A stretch of DNA of 64,000 bases from Anammoximicrobium sp964486845 (GTDB lineage: Bacteria; Planctomycetota; Planctomycetia; Pirellulales; Pirellulaceae). Position numbers and translations under genes: made by a program. The first letter of the stretch is position 1. Each line of letters starts with the position of its first letter. The stretch spans positions 29,879 through 93,878 of the forward strand of contig CAZAQY010000005.1 of assembly GCA_964486845.1 (NCBI GenBank), in the 5' to 3' direction. A model generated the notes under the pieces. That model searched no databases. It was given only the letters and a program-made list of their open reading frames with translations, and was not told the DNA's origin. Shown in pieces: positions 27,608 to 36,005 of this stretch.

Positions 27608-29345
27608 CGCGAGCCGTGAGGCACTGACAGAGTGCGGCCTCCGGACGGTCCGTGACCGCCGCATTGCGTTCGTAGAAGGTCTGCGGCTCGTAGGTCCAAC
27701 CGGCCGCCAAGCGCCGCGCTTCCTGACGGATGCGCCGCCGCAGCCACCGCCCGCCCAGGGCCGAGGCCAGCCGCGACTTCCAACCGAACTCGGCGTGCAG
27801 TTCGCTGAGCAACTCCGACATTGGGGCGTGCAGTTCCGGATCGTGGCGGTAATAGAGTCGTGTCGCGCCGACCAACGCGGAGTAGATCGTCGCCAACGAG
27901 CGAGCTTCCCAGGCGTAACGGTCGCGGATGCACGGGTCGGGATGGTTTCGGTATCGCTTCCAGCCCGCCAACGTCGTCCGCACGATACGCACGGTGCTCG
28001 GACCGTTGCGCGCAAAGTCGCGGTCGAACGCCCGCAGCACGAACTCGCCCGCCTGCTGGTCCGTCAGGTGCGGATGCCGGTAGTTGAACATCAATTGGCC
28101 GTGGATGTCGGCGATGTCAAACTCGCTTTCGTCCTTCATCAGGCCGCGGGCTTTCATGTCCGCATGGAACGGCGTTCCGGGCACGGGCGTGTAGAGCATG
28201 AACTGGTGGAAGTCGGTGTTGTGGCGGGCGGCGTATTCGATCGCTTCATCGATGTTGTCCGGCGTGTGCTCCTCCAGGCCGATGATGGTCGAGCCCAGCA
28301 CGCGAATGCCGTGGGACTGCAGTTCCCGGATGAGTCCAAACGTGTCGATGCCGCGCAGCTTGGTGTACTGACTGTCCCGGCCCTCGATTCCCATCCAGAC
28401 CCAGGAGATGCCCAAGCGGACCAATTGCTCCAGGCGATACGACTGCAGCACATTAGCCGACGAGAACACGTACAGCGACCAGGCTTTGTGCCGCTGTTCC
28501 ATCAGTTCCAGCAGCCGCAGCGCCCGCTGGCGGTGCAGCAGGAAGTTCTCGTCCATCATAAAGAACGAACGGACCTGCATTTCCTGTTCCATCTGCGACA
28601 TCACGTCGAACAGCTCGTCGCCCGACTCGTAAAAATGAACCGCTTTCCCTTTGCCGCCGAACATGGCGGACGTAGAACAGAAGTTGCACCCCAGCGGACA
28701 GCCGACGGAGGGCAGGATGGTCGCCGCCACATCGCCCGGCAATTCCTTGACCGTGATCCCGGCGTTGCGCGTTCCGAACCCGGACGTGATCAGCGGATGC
28801 CGGATGGGCTGCCCCTCGTCTTCCCCCAGGAACCGCCGGAACCAGCGCACGCCGTCGCCCCGCACGATGTGATCGGCGTCGATCCGCTCGTGCAAGTCCG
28901 GCATGTTCGCCAGGTGTCCGCCCACGACGATCGCGGCCTGCGGCTGGTACTGCCGGATCAGCTCGCACATCTTCTTCACTTTACCCAAGTTGGGCATGAT
29001 CGAGGTGATTCCGATGATGTCGTAGGTGTGCGTGCGCAGCTCCTCAATAAAGCGGTCCAGGGTCGGGAAATCCAGGACGACGCACGGGGCGTCCATGTTC
29101 GCCTGCATCAGCATCAAGCCCCAACTGCGATGGAACATCCGCAGCGAAAACGGACCCTGCGTGCGCGTCACTTGATTGTGGTACAGTTCCATCGGGTTCA
29201 TCGCCCGGCTGCCGTACTGGTCGTCCTGGGCGTAGGGCCCGAAAACGCTGGTCAGCAGTACTCGAGCCCGGGATCGCGCAGGATGCACGGCAGGGGTGTA
29301 CGGGTGGGCGGTTCGAGGTTCCGGTCGATCGACGCAACGCGTCAT
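27537..29345 (-). CDS. B12-binding domain radical SAM protein
   Basis: Encodes 602 aa from the ATG at 29345. Residues about 25-150 form a cobalamin-binding-like domain (DIIGITSIMPN, IVVGGHLANMPDL), and the radical SAM core follows with the iron-sulfur motif CPLGCNFC (C216, C220, C223) and the GIEGRDSQYTKLRGI strand. The C-terminal 150 residues are family-specific and end in a basic tail. Such proteins do radical methylations or rearrangements in lipid, hopanoid, cofactor or natural-product pathways; the arrangement resembles HpnR/HpnP-type enzymes, but the substrate is not predictable. The stop lies within the convergent SGNH gene. A divergent kinase gene begins 343 bp away. Confidence 0.88.
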   Translation of the reverse strand: MTRCVDRPEPRTAHPYTPAVHPARSRARVLLTSVFGPYAQDDQYGSRAMNPMELYHNQVTRTQGPFSLRMFHRSWGLMLMQANMDAPCVVLDFPTLDRFIEELRTHTYDIIGITSIMPNLGKVKKMCELIRQYQPQAAIVVGGHLANMPDLHERIDADHIVRGDGVRWFRRFLGEDEGQPIRHPLITSGFGTRNAGITVKELPGDVAATILPSVGCPLGCNFCSTSAMFGGKGKAVHFYESGDELFDVMSQMEQEMQVRSFFMMDENFLLHRQRALRLLELMEQRHKAWSLYVFSSANVLQSYRLEQLVRLGISWVWMGIEGRDSQYTKLRGIDTFGLIRELQSHGIRVLGSTIIGLEEHTPDNIDEAIEYAARHNTDFHQFMLYTPVPGTPFHADMKARGLMKDESEFDIADIHGQLMFNYRHPHLTDQQAGEFVLRAFDRDFARNGPSTVRIVRTTLAGWKRYRNHPDPCIRDRYAWEARSLATIYSALVGATRLYYRHDPELHAPMSELLSELHAEFGWKSRLASALGGRWLRRRIRQEARRLAAGWTYEPQTFYERNAAVTDRPEAALCQCLTARVTPPAAPSKTRRKPASKRQPAAV

Positions 29346-29688
29346 GGGAGGACTTCCTGCAAAAAAGGGGGGGGCCGGGCTTCGTCGCGGTTGCGAAGGG
29401 CAGCGCGAGGCGCCGGTGCGCATTGTATCCGGTATCGTCGCCGCGCCGGGCGACGCCATGTATGCATTGTGTAATAGCTGCGTAAGAGTTCGATATCCGA
29501 GGCGGGATGCCCAAAACCATCGCGATCTGATACGTTGACGAAGAGTCGCCATACCAGATCAGCACCCGCTCAGGAGTTCGTGCGTGATGCGCCGGCGTAA
29601 AAGCCCGGCTTTTTGAGGAAAGCCGCGTTTCTTTTCCGCCGAAACCCCTTAACTGGGCACTAGCCCACGCCGGAGGCTGCCACCAGCC
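29346..29688. other. Divergent intergenic region between radical SAM and histidine kinase genes
   Basis: About 340 bp with no convincing gene. It contains a 7-bp stem (CGGCTTT at 29606-29612 pairing with AAAGCCG at 29619-29625, loop of 6), followed by a pyrimidine-rich run. As both flanking genes are transcribed outward, the hairpin is more likely an attenuator or repeat than a terminator. Confidence 0.45.
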
Positions 29689-30666
29689 ATGACTGCACGC
29701 CGTTCGCTTCGCTTCCCGATCTTGCTGGCGATTGTGATGATCGCCCTGCTGGTCGTGCTGACCATCGGCTGGGTGTTGGTGAACGTCAGCAGTGCACTGC
29801 AGGACGAACGTTCCTCCGGTCTGTACTGGACTCAGTTGACGGTCGGATCGCTGTTCAGTTTGTTGCTGTTGGTGGGCACCGTGTTGTACCTGATCCTGTC
29901 GATCAAGGCGATCAACCTGACGCGGCGGCAGTCGAACTTTATCGACAGCGTCACCCACGAATTGAAATCGCCGATCGCCTCCATGAAGCTGTACTTGCAG
30001 ACGCTCAGCCGGCACCAAGTCACCGAAGCCGAGCGTGCGGATTTCTATCGCTTTATGCTGGAGGACTTGGAACGGCTGGATCGCTTGATCAACCAGCTGT
30101 TGACGGCCGGCCGTCTGGAAGCCGTGCCGGCGGACGGTCCGCTGGAGGACATCGAGTTGGGCAGCCTGCTCCGCGAGTGTGCGGAGGCCGTGTGCTGGAG
30201 TTATCGAGTGCCGGCCGGCACGGTCCAGTTGGCGTTGCAGCCCTGCTGGGTGCGCGGCCGCCGGTTGGACTTGGAAATCATCTTCCGCAACCTGATCGAC
30301 AACGCGGTCAAGTATGCCGGCGCCCCGCCACGCGTGGACGTCGCCGCCGGGCCGGTTGGAATGGAGGAGGTGCTGGTCCAGGTGGCAGACAACGGCCGCG
30401 GCATCCCCTTTCACTTGCGGCGACGGATCTTCCGCCGCTTCGAGCGTTTGGGGGTGGAGTTGGAGCGCGACAAGCCGGGCACGGGGTTGGGCCTGTACAT
30501 CGTGCGCACGCTGTTGCACCAGCTCCGCGGCCGGGTACACGTGCGGTACCCCAAGTCCGGACCGGGGACGGTGCTTGAAGTCCGCTTGCCCGGCCGGCCG
30601 ACGTTCGCGGAGCGCGTGCCGCCTGACGCCGCCGAACCTGCGGGGGCAGTCGCCTGGAAAGGGTAA
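29689..30666 (+). CDS. Membrane-bound sensor histidine kinase
   Basis: Encodes 325 aa: transmembrane helices at about 10-32 and 50-72 with only a short periplasmic loop, then a HisKA dimerisation domain with the phosphorylated His at H90 (SVTHELKSP) and an ATPase domain with NLIDNAVKYAG (N box), ADNGRGIP (G1) and GTGLGLYIV (G2). It autophosphorylates and passes phosphate to the response regulator encoded 8 bp downstream. The tiny sensor loop suggests it senses within or near the membrane, or through another protein. Its position just before the hydrogenase operon makes a redox or H2-related signal possible, but that is inference. Confidence 0.95.
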   Translation: MTARRSLRFPILLAIVMIALLVVLTIGWVLVNVSSALQDERSSGLYWTQLTVGSLFSLLLLVGTVLYLILSIKAINLTRRQSNFIDSVTHELKSPIASMKLYLQTLSRHQVTEAERADFYRFMLEDLERLDRLINQLLTAGRLEAVPADGPLEDIELGSLLRECAEAVCWSYRVPAGTVQLALQPCWVRGRRLDLEIIFRNLIDNAVKYAGAPPRVDVAAGPVGMEEVLVQVADNGRGIPFHLRRRIFRRFERLGVELERDKPGTGLGLYIVRTLLHQLRGRVHVRYPKSGPGTVLEVRLPGRPTFAERVPPDAAEPAGAVAWKG

Positions 30667-30674
30667 ACTCCGCC

Positions 30675-31394
30675 ATGGCCGAACAAGTTCACATCCTGGT
30701 CGTGGAAGATGAACAGCACCTGGCGCTGGGGATCAAGTACAATCTGCTGGCCGAGGGCTACCAAGTGACGACCCTGGGCGATGGTCCGTCGGCCCTGCGC
30801 TTGCTGGAAGAATCTCCGCAATCCGTCGACCTAGTCGTCCTGGATTTGATGCTGCCCGGCATGAGCGGCTACGCGGTGTGTGAAGAAATTCGCGCGCGGG
30901 ACATGGAGTTGCCGATCCTGATTCTCACCGCCCGCACGCTGACCGAAGACCGCACCCGGGGTTTCGAGGCCGGGGCGAACCAGTACTTGGCCAAGCCTTT
31001 TGACTTGGACGAATTTCTGGCCCGCGTCAAAAACTTGCTGACCTATCACGGCCGCAGGAAACGGCAGGCCGCCGGCAGCCGGATCCGCGATTGCCAGTTC
31101 GGAAACGCCCGGATCAACTTCGAGACGTTCGAGGTGATCGTCTCAGGCCAGCCGGTGCGGATGACGCAACTGGAAATGAGCCTCCTGCGGTACTTTGTGG
31201 AACACGAGGGGCGCGTCATCCCCCGCCGCGAGTTGCTGGAAAAGGTCTGGGGCCTGCCGGGCGGCATCAACACGCGCGCCCCCGACCAGTTCATCCGCCG
31301 CCTGCGCAAGATCTTCGAGTCCGATCCCGCGGTCCCACGCCATTTCCTCACCATCCGCGACGCCGGTTACCGCTTCGTTGCCAAACCCGAGTAA
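30675..31394 (+). CDS. OmpR/PhoB family response regulator
   Basis: Encodes 239 aa. The receiver domain has VVEDEQH (acidic pocket), the phospho-acceptor D57 in LVVLDLMLPGMSG, T85 and K107 (LAKPFD). The C-terminal winged-helix domain shows LEMSLLRYFVEHEGRVIPRR and ends IRDAGYRFVAKPE, typical of OmpR/PhoB DNA-binding regulators. It is cotranscribed with the kinase gene, and the hydrogenase operon begins 375 bp downstream on the same strand, so that operon is a candidate target. Confidence 0.96.
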   Translation: MAEQVHILVVEDEQHLALGIKYNLLAEGYQVTTLGDGPSALRLLEESPQSVDLVVLDLMLPGMSGYAVCEEIRARDMELPILILTARTLTEDRTRGFEAGANQYLAKPFDLDEFLARVKNLLTYHGRRKRQAAGSRIRDCQFGNARINFETFEVIVSGQPVRMTQLEMSLLRYFVEHEGRVIPRRELLEKVWGLPGGINTRAPDQFIRRLRKIFESDPAVPRHFLTIRDAGYRFVAKPE

Positions 31395-31769
31395 ACCGAA
31401 TTGGAGGGCGTCGCGACCGTCTATCCGTCCCTCGCCTGCTGCCTGTCTCCACAGGAAAGGACTGCCGGGGGCTGTTCCCAGCCCCAAAAAAGTACGGCAG
31501 ACTTGCGTTAAATGCCGTCTGCAACAATCTTCTTGCGTTGCGCCCGGAGGGGGGCTGGCAGGGCCTGTCCAATTCGCCTATCATAGGTCGAGCCGCTCTG
31601 GCGTTTTATCGCTTCGGTCGCCACGCCCCTGGCCCTCCCCGGCGTGTGCCATTCCGACAGAGTTCTCCGGCGCTTGCCGGCAGTGCCGCCTTCAGGCGGT
31701 CGGCACCGGCTCGAGCCGGCACTACCAGCGTTTGACGGCGGCGGCGTGCCGCGTGAGGAGCAATGGGGC
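31395..31769. other. Intergenic region between the two-component system and the hydrogenase operon
   Basis: About 375 bp holding a GGGGCTG/CAGCCCC hairpin at 31468-31485 that may end the two-component transcript, and a 42-nt palindromic repeat at 31682-31723. It should also hold the hydrogenase promoter, for which no clear consensus was found. The hairpin is followed by A residues rather than a T run, so it is not a textbook terminator on the plus strand. Confidence 0.5.
31682..31723. repeat. 42-nt double-palindrome element bounded by AGTGCC/GGCACT
   Basis: The element starts AGTGCCGCC and ends GCCGGCACT, nearly perfect inverted ends. It contains two internal palindromes, GCCGCCTTCAGGCGG and ACCGGCTCGAGCCGG. 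It lies 47 bp before the first hydrogenase gene start and could fold into a cruciform or two RNA hairpins in the 5' leader. Confidence 0.65.
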
Positions 31770-32276
31770 ATGAATGCGTCCGGCAATGGATCGACTCGCG
31801 TCACGGAAGCGGCGGAGGAACCGCTGGACCTCGCGCCGCTGGATCACATCCTGGAGGAGTTCAAGGGCCGCAAGGGCGCGGTGATTCCGATCCTGCAGCG
31901 GGCCCAGGACGCCTACGGGTACCTGCCCCGCGAGGTGCTGCGGGCCATCTCGCAGCGGACGCTGATTCCGCTGAATCAGTTGTATGGCGTGGCGACGTTT
32001 TACGCGCAGTTTCACCTGCAGCGCCGCGGACGGCACTTGATCCGGATTTGCGACGGCACGGCTTGCCACGTACGCGGCAGCGGCAAGAATATTGAAGCCA
32101 TCGAGCGTTCGCTGCGCGTCGGACCCGGCCAGACTTCGGAGGACTACAAGTACACGCTGGAGATCGTGTACTGTCTGGGCTCCTGCGGCTTGGCGCCCAT
32201 CGCCGTCGTGGACGACAAGGTCTACGCGCACCTGGCGCCCGAAGCGCTCGTGCAGCGATTGGAGTCCCTGGAGTGA
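31770..32276 (+). CDS. NuoE/HoxE-like [2Fe-2S] subunit of NAD(P)-linked hydrogenase
   Basis: Encodes 168 aa from the ATG at 31770; the frame extends upstream but GAGGAG at 31755-31760 supports this start. The thioredoxin-fold domain has four cluster cysteines C94, C99 (CDGTAC), C135 and C139 (CLGSC), binding one [2Fe-2S] cluster. In complex I-like diaphorases (NuoE, HoxE, HndA, HydC) this subunit sits against the NuoF flavoprotein and carries electrons to or from it. It opens a run of six co-directional genes ending with HoxH. Two copies of a 29-nt palindromic repeat separate it from the next gene. Confidence 0.93.
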   Translation: MNASGNGSTRVTEAAEEPLDLAPLDHILEEFKGRKGAVIPILQRAQDAYGYLPREVLRAISQRTLIPLNQLYGVATFYAQFHLQRRGRHLIRICDGTACHVRGSGKNIEAIERSLRVGPGQTSEDYKYTLEIVYCLGSCGLAPIAVVDDKVYAHLAPEALVQRLESLE

Positions 32277-32282
32277 AACACC

Positions 32283-32345
32283 GTAACAGGCACACTCCGC
32301 GTGCCGCCCGCACATCGTAGCAGGCACGCTCCGCGTGCCGCCCGC
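32283..32345. repeat. Two tandem copies of a 29-nt palindromic repeat
   Basis: GTARCAGGCACRCTCCGCGT followed by GCCGCCCGC occurs at 32283-32311 and 32317-32345, differing at two positions. Each holds the inverted arms GGCAC(G/A)C and GCGTGCC. They occupy most of the 89-bp gap between the NuoE-like and HndB-like genes. Confidence 0.75.
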
Positions 32346-32365
32346 GACTGAAAGCGAACCAACCC

Positions 32366-32764
32366 ATGCCCCAACTCAAGAATCTCGAAGAACTGCAGCA
32401 ACTGTGCCGGGACATCAAGCAGGCCGAGCAGGTCCGCCGCGACACGAGCACGGTGATCACCGTCGGGATGGGCACGTGCGGCATCGCGGCCGGGGCGCGG
32501 GAAACGCTGCAGGCGATCGAAGAAGAACTGAATAGAAGGCAGATCGACGCGTTGGTCGTCACCGCGGGCTGCATCGGCGTTTGCGTCCGCGAACCGCTGG
32601 TGGACATCCAGCAGGCGGGCCAGAGCCGCATTGTGTACGCCAACGTGCATCCGGCGATGGTGCCTCGGCTGATCGAAGAACACGTGGTCAAGGGGCAGCC
32701 GGTCAAGGAGTGGGTGGTCGGGCGCATGCCGAGCGACGAGCCCGCATTGTCTCTGTGCAGGTGA
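32366..32764 (+). CDS. HndB-like thioredoxin-fold [2Fe-2S] ferredoxin
   Basis: A 132-aa protein similar in plan to HndB, the small iron-sulfur subunit of NADP-reducing hydrogenases. It has GMGTCGIAAGA (C38) and AGCIGVCVREP (C69, C73) on a thioredoxin-like fold; C14 might be the fourth ligand but this is uncertain. HndB-type proteins pass electrons between NuoE/NuoF modules and other clusters. It sits 4 bp before the NuoF-fusion gene. Cyanobacterial HoxEFUYH has no such protein, so its presence brings this cluster closer to Hnd/Hyd-type complexes. Confidence 0.85.
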   Translation: MPQLKNLEELQQLCRDIKQAEQVRRDTSTVITVGMGTCGIAAGARETLQAIEEELNRRQIDALVVTAGCIGVCVREPLVDIQQAGQSRIVYANVHPAMVPRLIEEHVVKGQPVKEWVVGRMPSDEPALSLCR

Positions 32765-32768
32765 AGTT

Positions 32769-35700
32769 ATGGATCAGGTTGCCGATTCCCCCGCGATCGC
32801 CCTCAGCGGCAGCGTCACCGTCTGCGGCGGCGCCCGCTGTACGTCCGCCCGCTGCCAGCGCGTGCTGCGGGCCTTTGAAGTCGAGTTGACGCGCCGGGCG
32901 CTGGGGCGCAACGTGCGGCTCGGTCCCAGTCCCTGCCGCGGCTTCTGCGCGGCCGGACCGATTGCGGTCGTTCATCCGCCCGGCGTATTGTACTGCCGGG
33001 TTCAGCCGGAGGACGTGCCGGAGATCGTCGACCAGACGCTGATCCAGGGCAAGGTCGTCCAGCGGCTGTGCTACGACGAGCCTGAGGCGCACCGTTCGCT
33101 CGTCTCGTATCAGGACATGCCGCTGTTCAGCAAGCAGGTCCGGATCGCCTTGCGGAACTGCGGGCTGATCGATCCCGAGCGGATCGAGGAATACATCGCC
33201 CGCGACGGCTACGCGGCGCTGGGCAAGGTCCTGGGCGAGATGTCGCCGGAGGACGTGATCCGCGAGATGAAAGCCTCCGGCCTGCGCGGCCGCGGCGGCG
33301 CGGGGTTTTCGGCGGGGGCCAAGTGGGAGTTCTGCCGCCGCGCGCCGGGCGATCTCAAGTACGTCGTCTGCAACGCGGACGAGGGCGATCCCGGCGCGTT
33401 CATGGACCGCTCGATTCTGGAAAGCGACCCGCACAGCGTCATCGAGGGCATGGCGATCGCCGCCTACGCCATCGGCGCCAGCCAGGGGTACATCTACTGC
33501 CGCGAGGAGTACCCGCTGGCCATCGACCGGCTGGAGATGGCCATCCACCAGGCGCGCGACTTGGGGCTGTTGGGCGAAGACATCTGCGGCACGGGTTTCC
33601 GCTTCGACATCGAGGTCAAGGAAGGCGCCGGGGCGTTCGTGTGCGGCGAGGAGACCGCCTTGATCGCCTCGATCGAAGGCCGCCGCGGCGAGCCCCGTCC
33701 GCGCCCGCCGTATCCGGTCGTGGCGGGACTGTGGGGCCTGCCGACCAACATCAACAACGTCAAGAGCTACGCCATGACGCCCCAGATCATCCTCCGGGGG
33801 GCGAACTGGTTCGGCAGCATCGGCACGCAGAAATCGCCGGGGACGGCCGTGTTCGCGCTGACGGGCAAAGTCAACAACACGGGGCTGATCGAAGTTCCCA
33901 TGGGCATCCCGCTGGGCGACATCATCTTCGACGTGGGCGGTGGCGTCCCGCACGGCAAGAAGTTCAAGGCCGTCCAGACGGGCGGTCCGCTGGGAGGGTG
34001 CCTGCCCGCCGCCGCGCTCAACACGTCCGTCGATTTCGATTCGCTGGCTGAAGCCGGCGCGGTCATGGGTTCGGGCGGCATGATCGTGCTGGACGACGAC
34101 ACCTGCATGGTCGAGTTCTCGAGGTACTTTCTGACGTTCGCCGCCGCCGAGTCGTGCGGCAAGTGCGTCCCCTGCCGCGTGGGCGGCCAGCGGCTGCTGG
34201 AAGCGCTGGCGCGGATCAGCGAGGGGCACGGGACCCGCAAGGATCTGCAGATCATCAAGGACGTCTCGACGCACATGATGTCCTCGTCGCTGTGCGGCCT
34301 GGGCCAGCGCACGCCCGGCCCGGTGCTGGCGGCGTTGCGGTTCTTCGAGGACGAGTTCATCACGCACATCGACGAGAAGCTGTGCCCGGCGGGCCAGTGC
34401 CGGGCCTTGGTGCGGGCCCGCTGTGTCAACTCGTGTCCCGCCAACGTGGATACGCCCGCCTACCTGGCCCTGGTCGCCCAAGGCCGCTATGCCGAAGGGC
34501 TGGCCATCCATCGCCGCCGCAATCCGTTCGCACTGGTCTGCGGCCGCGCCTGCCCGGCGTTCTGCGAAAGCAAGTGCCGCCGCGGCGAGATCGACGAACC
34601 GGTGGCGATCCGACTGGTCAAACGTTTCATGGCGGACCACGAGTTCGAGAAGCCCTGGACGCCCGAACCGATCGGCAGCGAGGCCGAACGAGCGGCGGCG
34701 GCAGAGAAGAAAATTGCCGTGGTCGGGGCCGGACCCGCCGGCTTGACCGCCGCTCTGCGATTGGCTCAACGCGGGTACCAGGTCGCCGTCTTCGAGAAGT
34801 ACCCTGTGGCGGGCGGCATGATGGCTTGGGCGATTCCCGAATACCGGCTGCCGCGCGGACCGCTGCTGGCCGAGATTGAAAACGTCCGCCGCGCGGGAGT
34901 CGACATCCGCTGTAACATGGCGTTGGGACGCGATTTCGGCCTGGACGATCTGTTGGGCCGGCAAGGGTACGGCGCGGTGCTGCTGGCCATCGGCGCGCAC
35001 CGCAGCCGCCGCTTGGGCGTCGCGGGCGACGACAAGCAGGGCGTGATCGACGGCGTGGAATTCCTCAGCCGCGTGGCGGGCGAGGCGACGATGCGCGCCG
35101 CCGGATTGCCTGCGGACGCACCTCTGCCGGACGTGTGCGGCAAGCGTGTGGCGGTCGTGGGCGGTGGCGACGTGGCCATCGACGTGGCCCGTTCGTCGCT
35201 GCGCATGGGGGCCCGCGAAGTCCACGTGATCTATCGCCGGGCGGGCGATGACATGCCGGCGGCGCATCTGCCGGAAGAGATCGAAGCGGCGCGGCAGGAA
35301 GGCATCCGCTTCCATACGCTGGTCAACCCCGCCGAGGTGTTGGGCAACGGGGCCGTGTCGGGCGTCCGCCTGCAGCAGCAGCGACTGGCCGAGTTTGACG
35401 ACAGCGCCCGCCGCCGGCCGGTGCCGCTGGGCGCGGACTCATACGTGTTGAACGTCGAGGTCCTGATCCCCGCCATCGGCCAGGTGCCCGATGTGTCGTG
35501 GCTGCACGGCACGGAGATCGCGCGCCACCGCGGCGATACCTTCGTCGTCGACGAGGCGTACGCCACGACGCGTCCGGGAGTGTTCGCCGCGGGCGACGCG
35601 GTGACCGGCCCGGCGACGATCGTCGAGGCCGTCGCGCAAGGCAACCTGGTCGCCGCGGCGATCGATCATTGGCTGAAAACCGGCCAGTTGGTCAAACCGC

Positions 35701-35930
35701 ACCTGGAAGCCGAGCGCGAAGATGTCCCGCAGGTTTACGACTTGGCGGCGTATGCCGAGCATCATCGGCCCGCCACGCCGAGGCTGCCTGTGGAGCAGCG
35801 GGACGGCAACTTCCGCGAAGTGGAGACGGGCTTCGGCGAGTTTTCGGCCCAGGAGGAAGCTCGCCGCTGCCTGCGCTGCGACCTGGAGTGGCTGGACGTA
35901 ATGAAACTGCCCCGGCCGCAACAAGGATGA
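32769..35930 (+). CDS. NuoF-GltD/NfnB fusion: diaphorase subunit with second NAD(P)H flavin module
   Basis: A 1053-aa soluble protein joining two enzymes. Residues 1-110 are a [2Fe-2S] thioredoxin-like domain (C19, C24, C29, C56, C60). Residues about 120-535 are NuoF: GRGGAGFSAGAKW near 174 for FMN/NADH, and [4Fe-4S] ligands C463, C466, C469, C509. Residues about 539-630 hold eight cysteines for two [4Fe-4S] clusters, as in the N-terminus of GltD/NfnB. Residues about 645-1000 are a pyridine-nucleotide oxidoreductase with an FAD loop (VVGAGPAGLTAA), a second NAD(P) loop (VVGGGDVAIDVAR followed by VIYRR) and GVFAAGDAVTGPATIVEAV. The whole could exchange electrons with NAD(H) at the FMN site and with NADP(H) or NAD(H) at the GltD-like site. 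The neighbours are iron-sulfur and [NiFe]-hydrogenase subunits. Confidence 0.9.
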   Translation: MDQVADSPAIALSGSVTVCGGARCTSARCQRVLRAFEVELTRRALGRNVRLGPSPCRGFCAAGPIAVVHPPGVLYCRVQPEDVPEIVDQTLIQGKVVQRLCYDEPEAHRSLVSYQDMPLFSKQVRIALRNCGLIDPERIEEYIARDGYAALGKVLGEMSPEDVIREMKASGLRGRGGAGFSAGAKWEFCRRAPGDLKYVVCNADEGDPGAFMDRSILESDPHSVIEGMAIAAYAIGASQGYIYCREEYPLAIDRLEMAIHQARDLGLLGEDICGTGFRFDIEVKEGAGAFVCGEETALIASIEGRRGEPRPRPPYPVVAGLWGLPTNINNVKSYAMTPQIILRGANWFGSIGTQKSPGTAVFALTGKVNNTGLIEVPMGIPLGDIIFDVGGGVPHGKKFKAVQTGGPLGGCLPAAALNTSVDFDSLAEAGAVMGSGGMIVLDDDTCMVEFSRYFLTFAAAESCGKCVPCRVGGQRLLEALARISEGHGTRKDLQIIKDVSTHMMSSSLCGLGQRTPGPVLAALRFFEDEFITHIDEKLCPAGQCRALVRARCVNSCPANVDTPAYLALVAQGRYAEGLAIHRRRNPFALVCGRACPAFCESKCRRGEIDEPVAIRLVKRFMADHEFEKPWTPEPIGSEAERAAAAEKKIAVVGAGPAGLTAALRLAQRGYQVAVFEKYPVAGGMMAWAIPEYRLPRGPLLAEIENVRRAGVDIRCNMALGRDFGLDDLLGRQGYGAVLLAIGAHRSRRLGVAGDDKQGVIDGVEFLSRVAGEATMRAAGLPADAPLPDVCGKRVAVVGGGDVAIDVARSSLRMGAREVHVIYRRAGDDMPAAHLPEEIEAARQEGIRFHTLVNPAEVLGNGAVSGVRLQQQRLAEFDDSARRRPVPLGADSYVLNVEVLIPAIGQVPDVSWLHGTEIARHRGDTFVVDEAYATTRPGVFAAGDAVTGPATIVEAVAQGNLVAAAIDHWLKTGQLVKPHLEAEREDVPQVYDLAAYAEHHRPATPRLPVEQRDGNFREVETGFGEFSAQEEARRCLRCDLEWLDVMKLPRPQQG

Positions 35931-35961
35931 GGCATGAAGGACGTCGGCCGTTTTTCCGTCC

Positions 35962-35990
35962 ACTGACGACTGACCACTGACCACTGACCC
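35962..35990. repeat. TGACCAN heptamer array (four units)
   Basis: The stretch consists of 7-bp units, TGACGAC-TGACCAC-TGACCAC-TGACCC, between the fusion gene and the NuoG-like gene. The same unit occurs near 53.8-54.0 kb and at 54.3 kb, ending in the same TGACCC in two of the three places. It leaves no ribosome-binding site before the ATG at 35991, so the next gene probably starts at 36006. Confidence 0.75.
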
Positions 35991-36005
35991 ATGCATGAGG
36001 CCCCT

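Noticed and set aside
31468..31490. Rho-independent terminator after the response regulator
   Set aside because: The hairpin is followed by A residues rather than a T run on the plus strand, so it was mentioned only as a hairpin.
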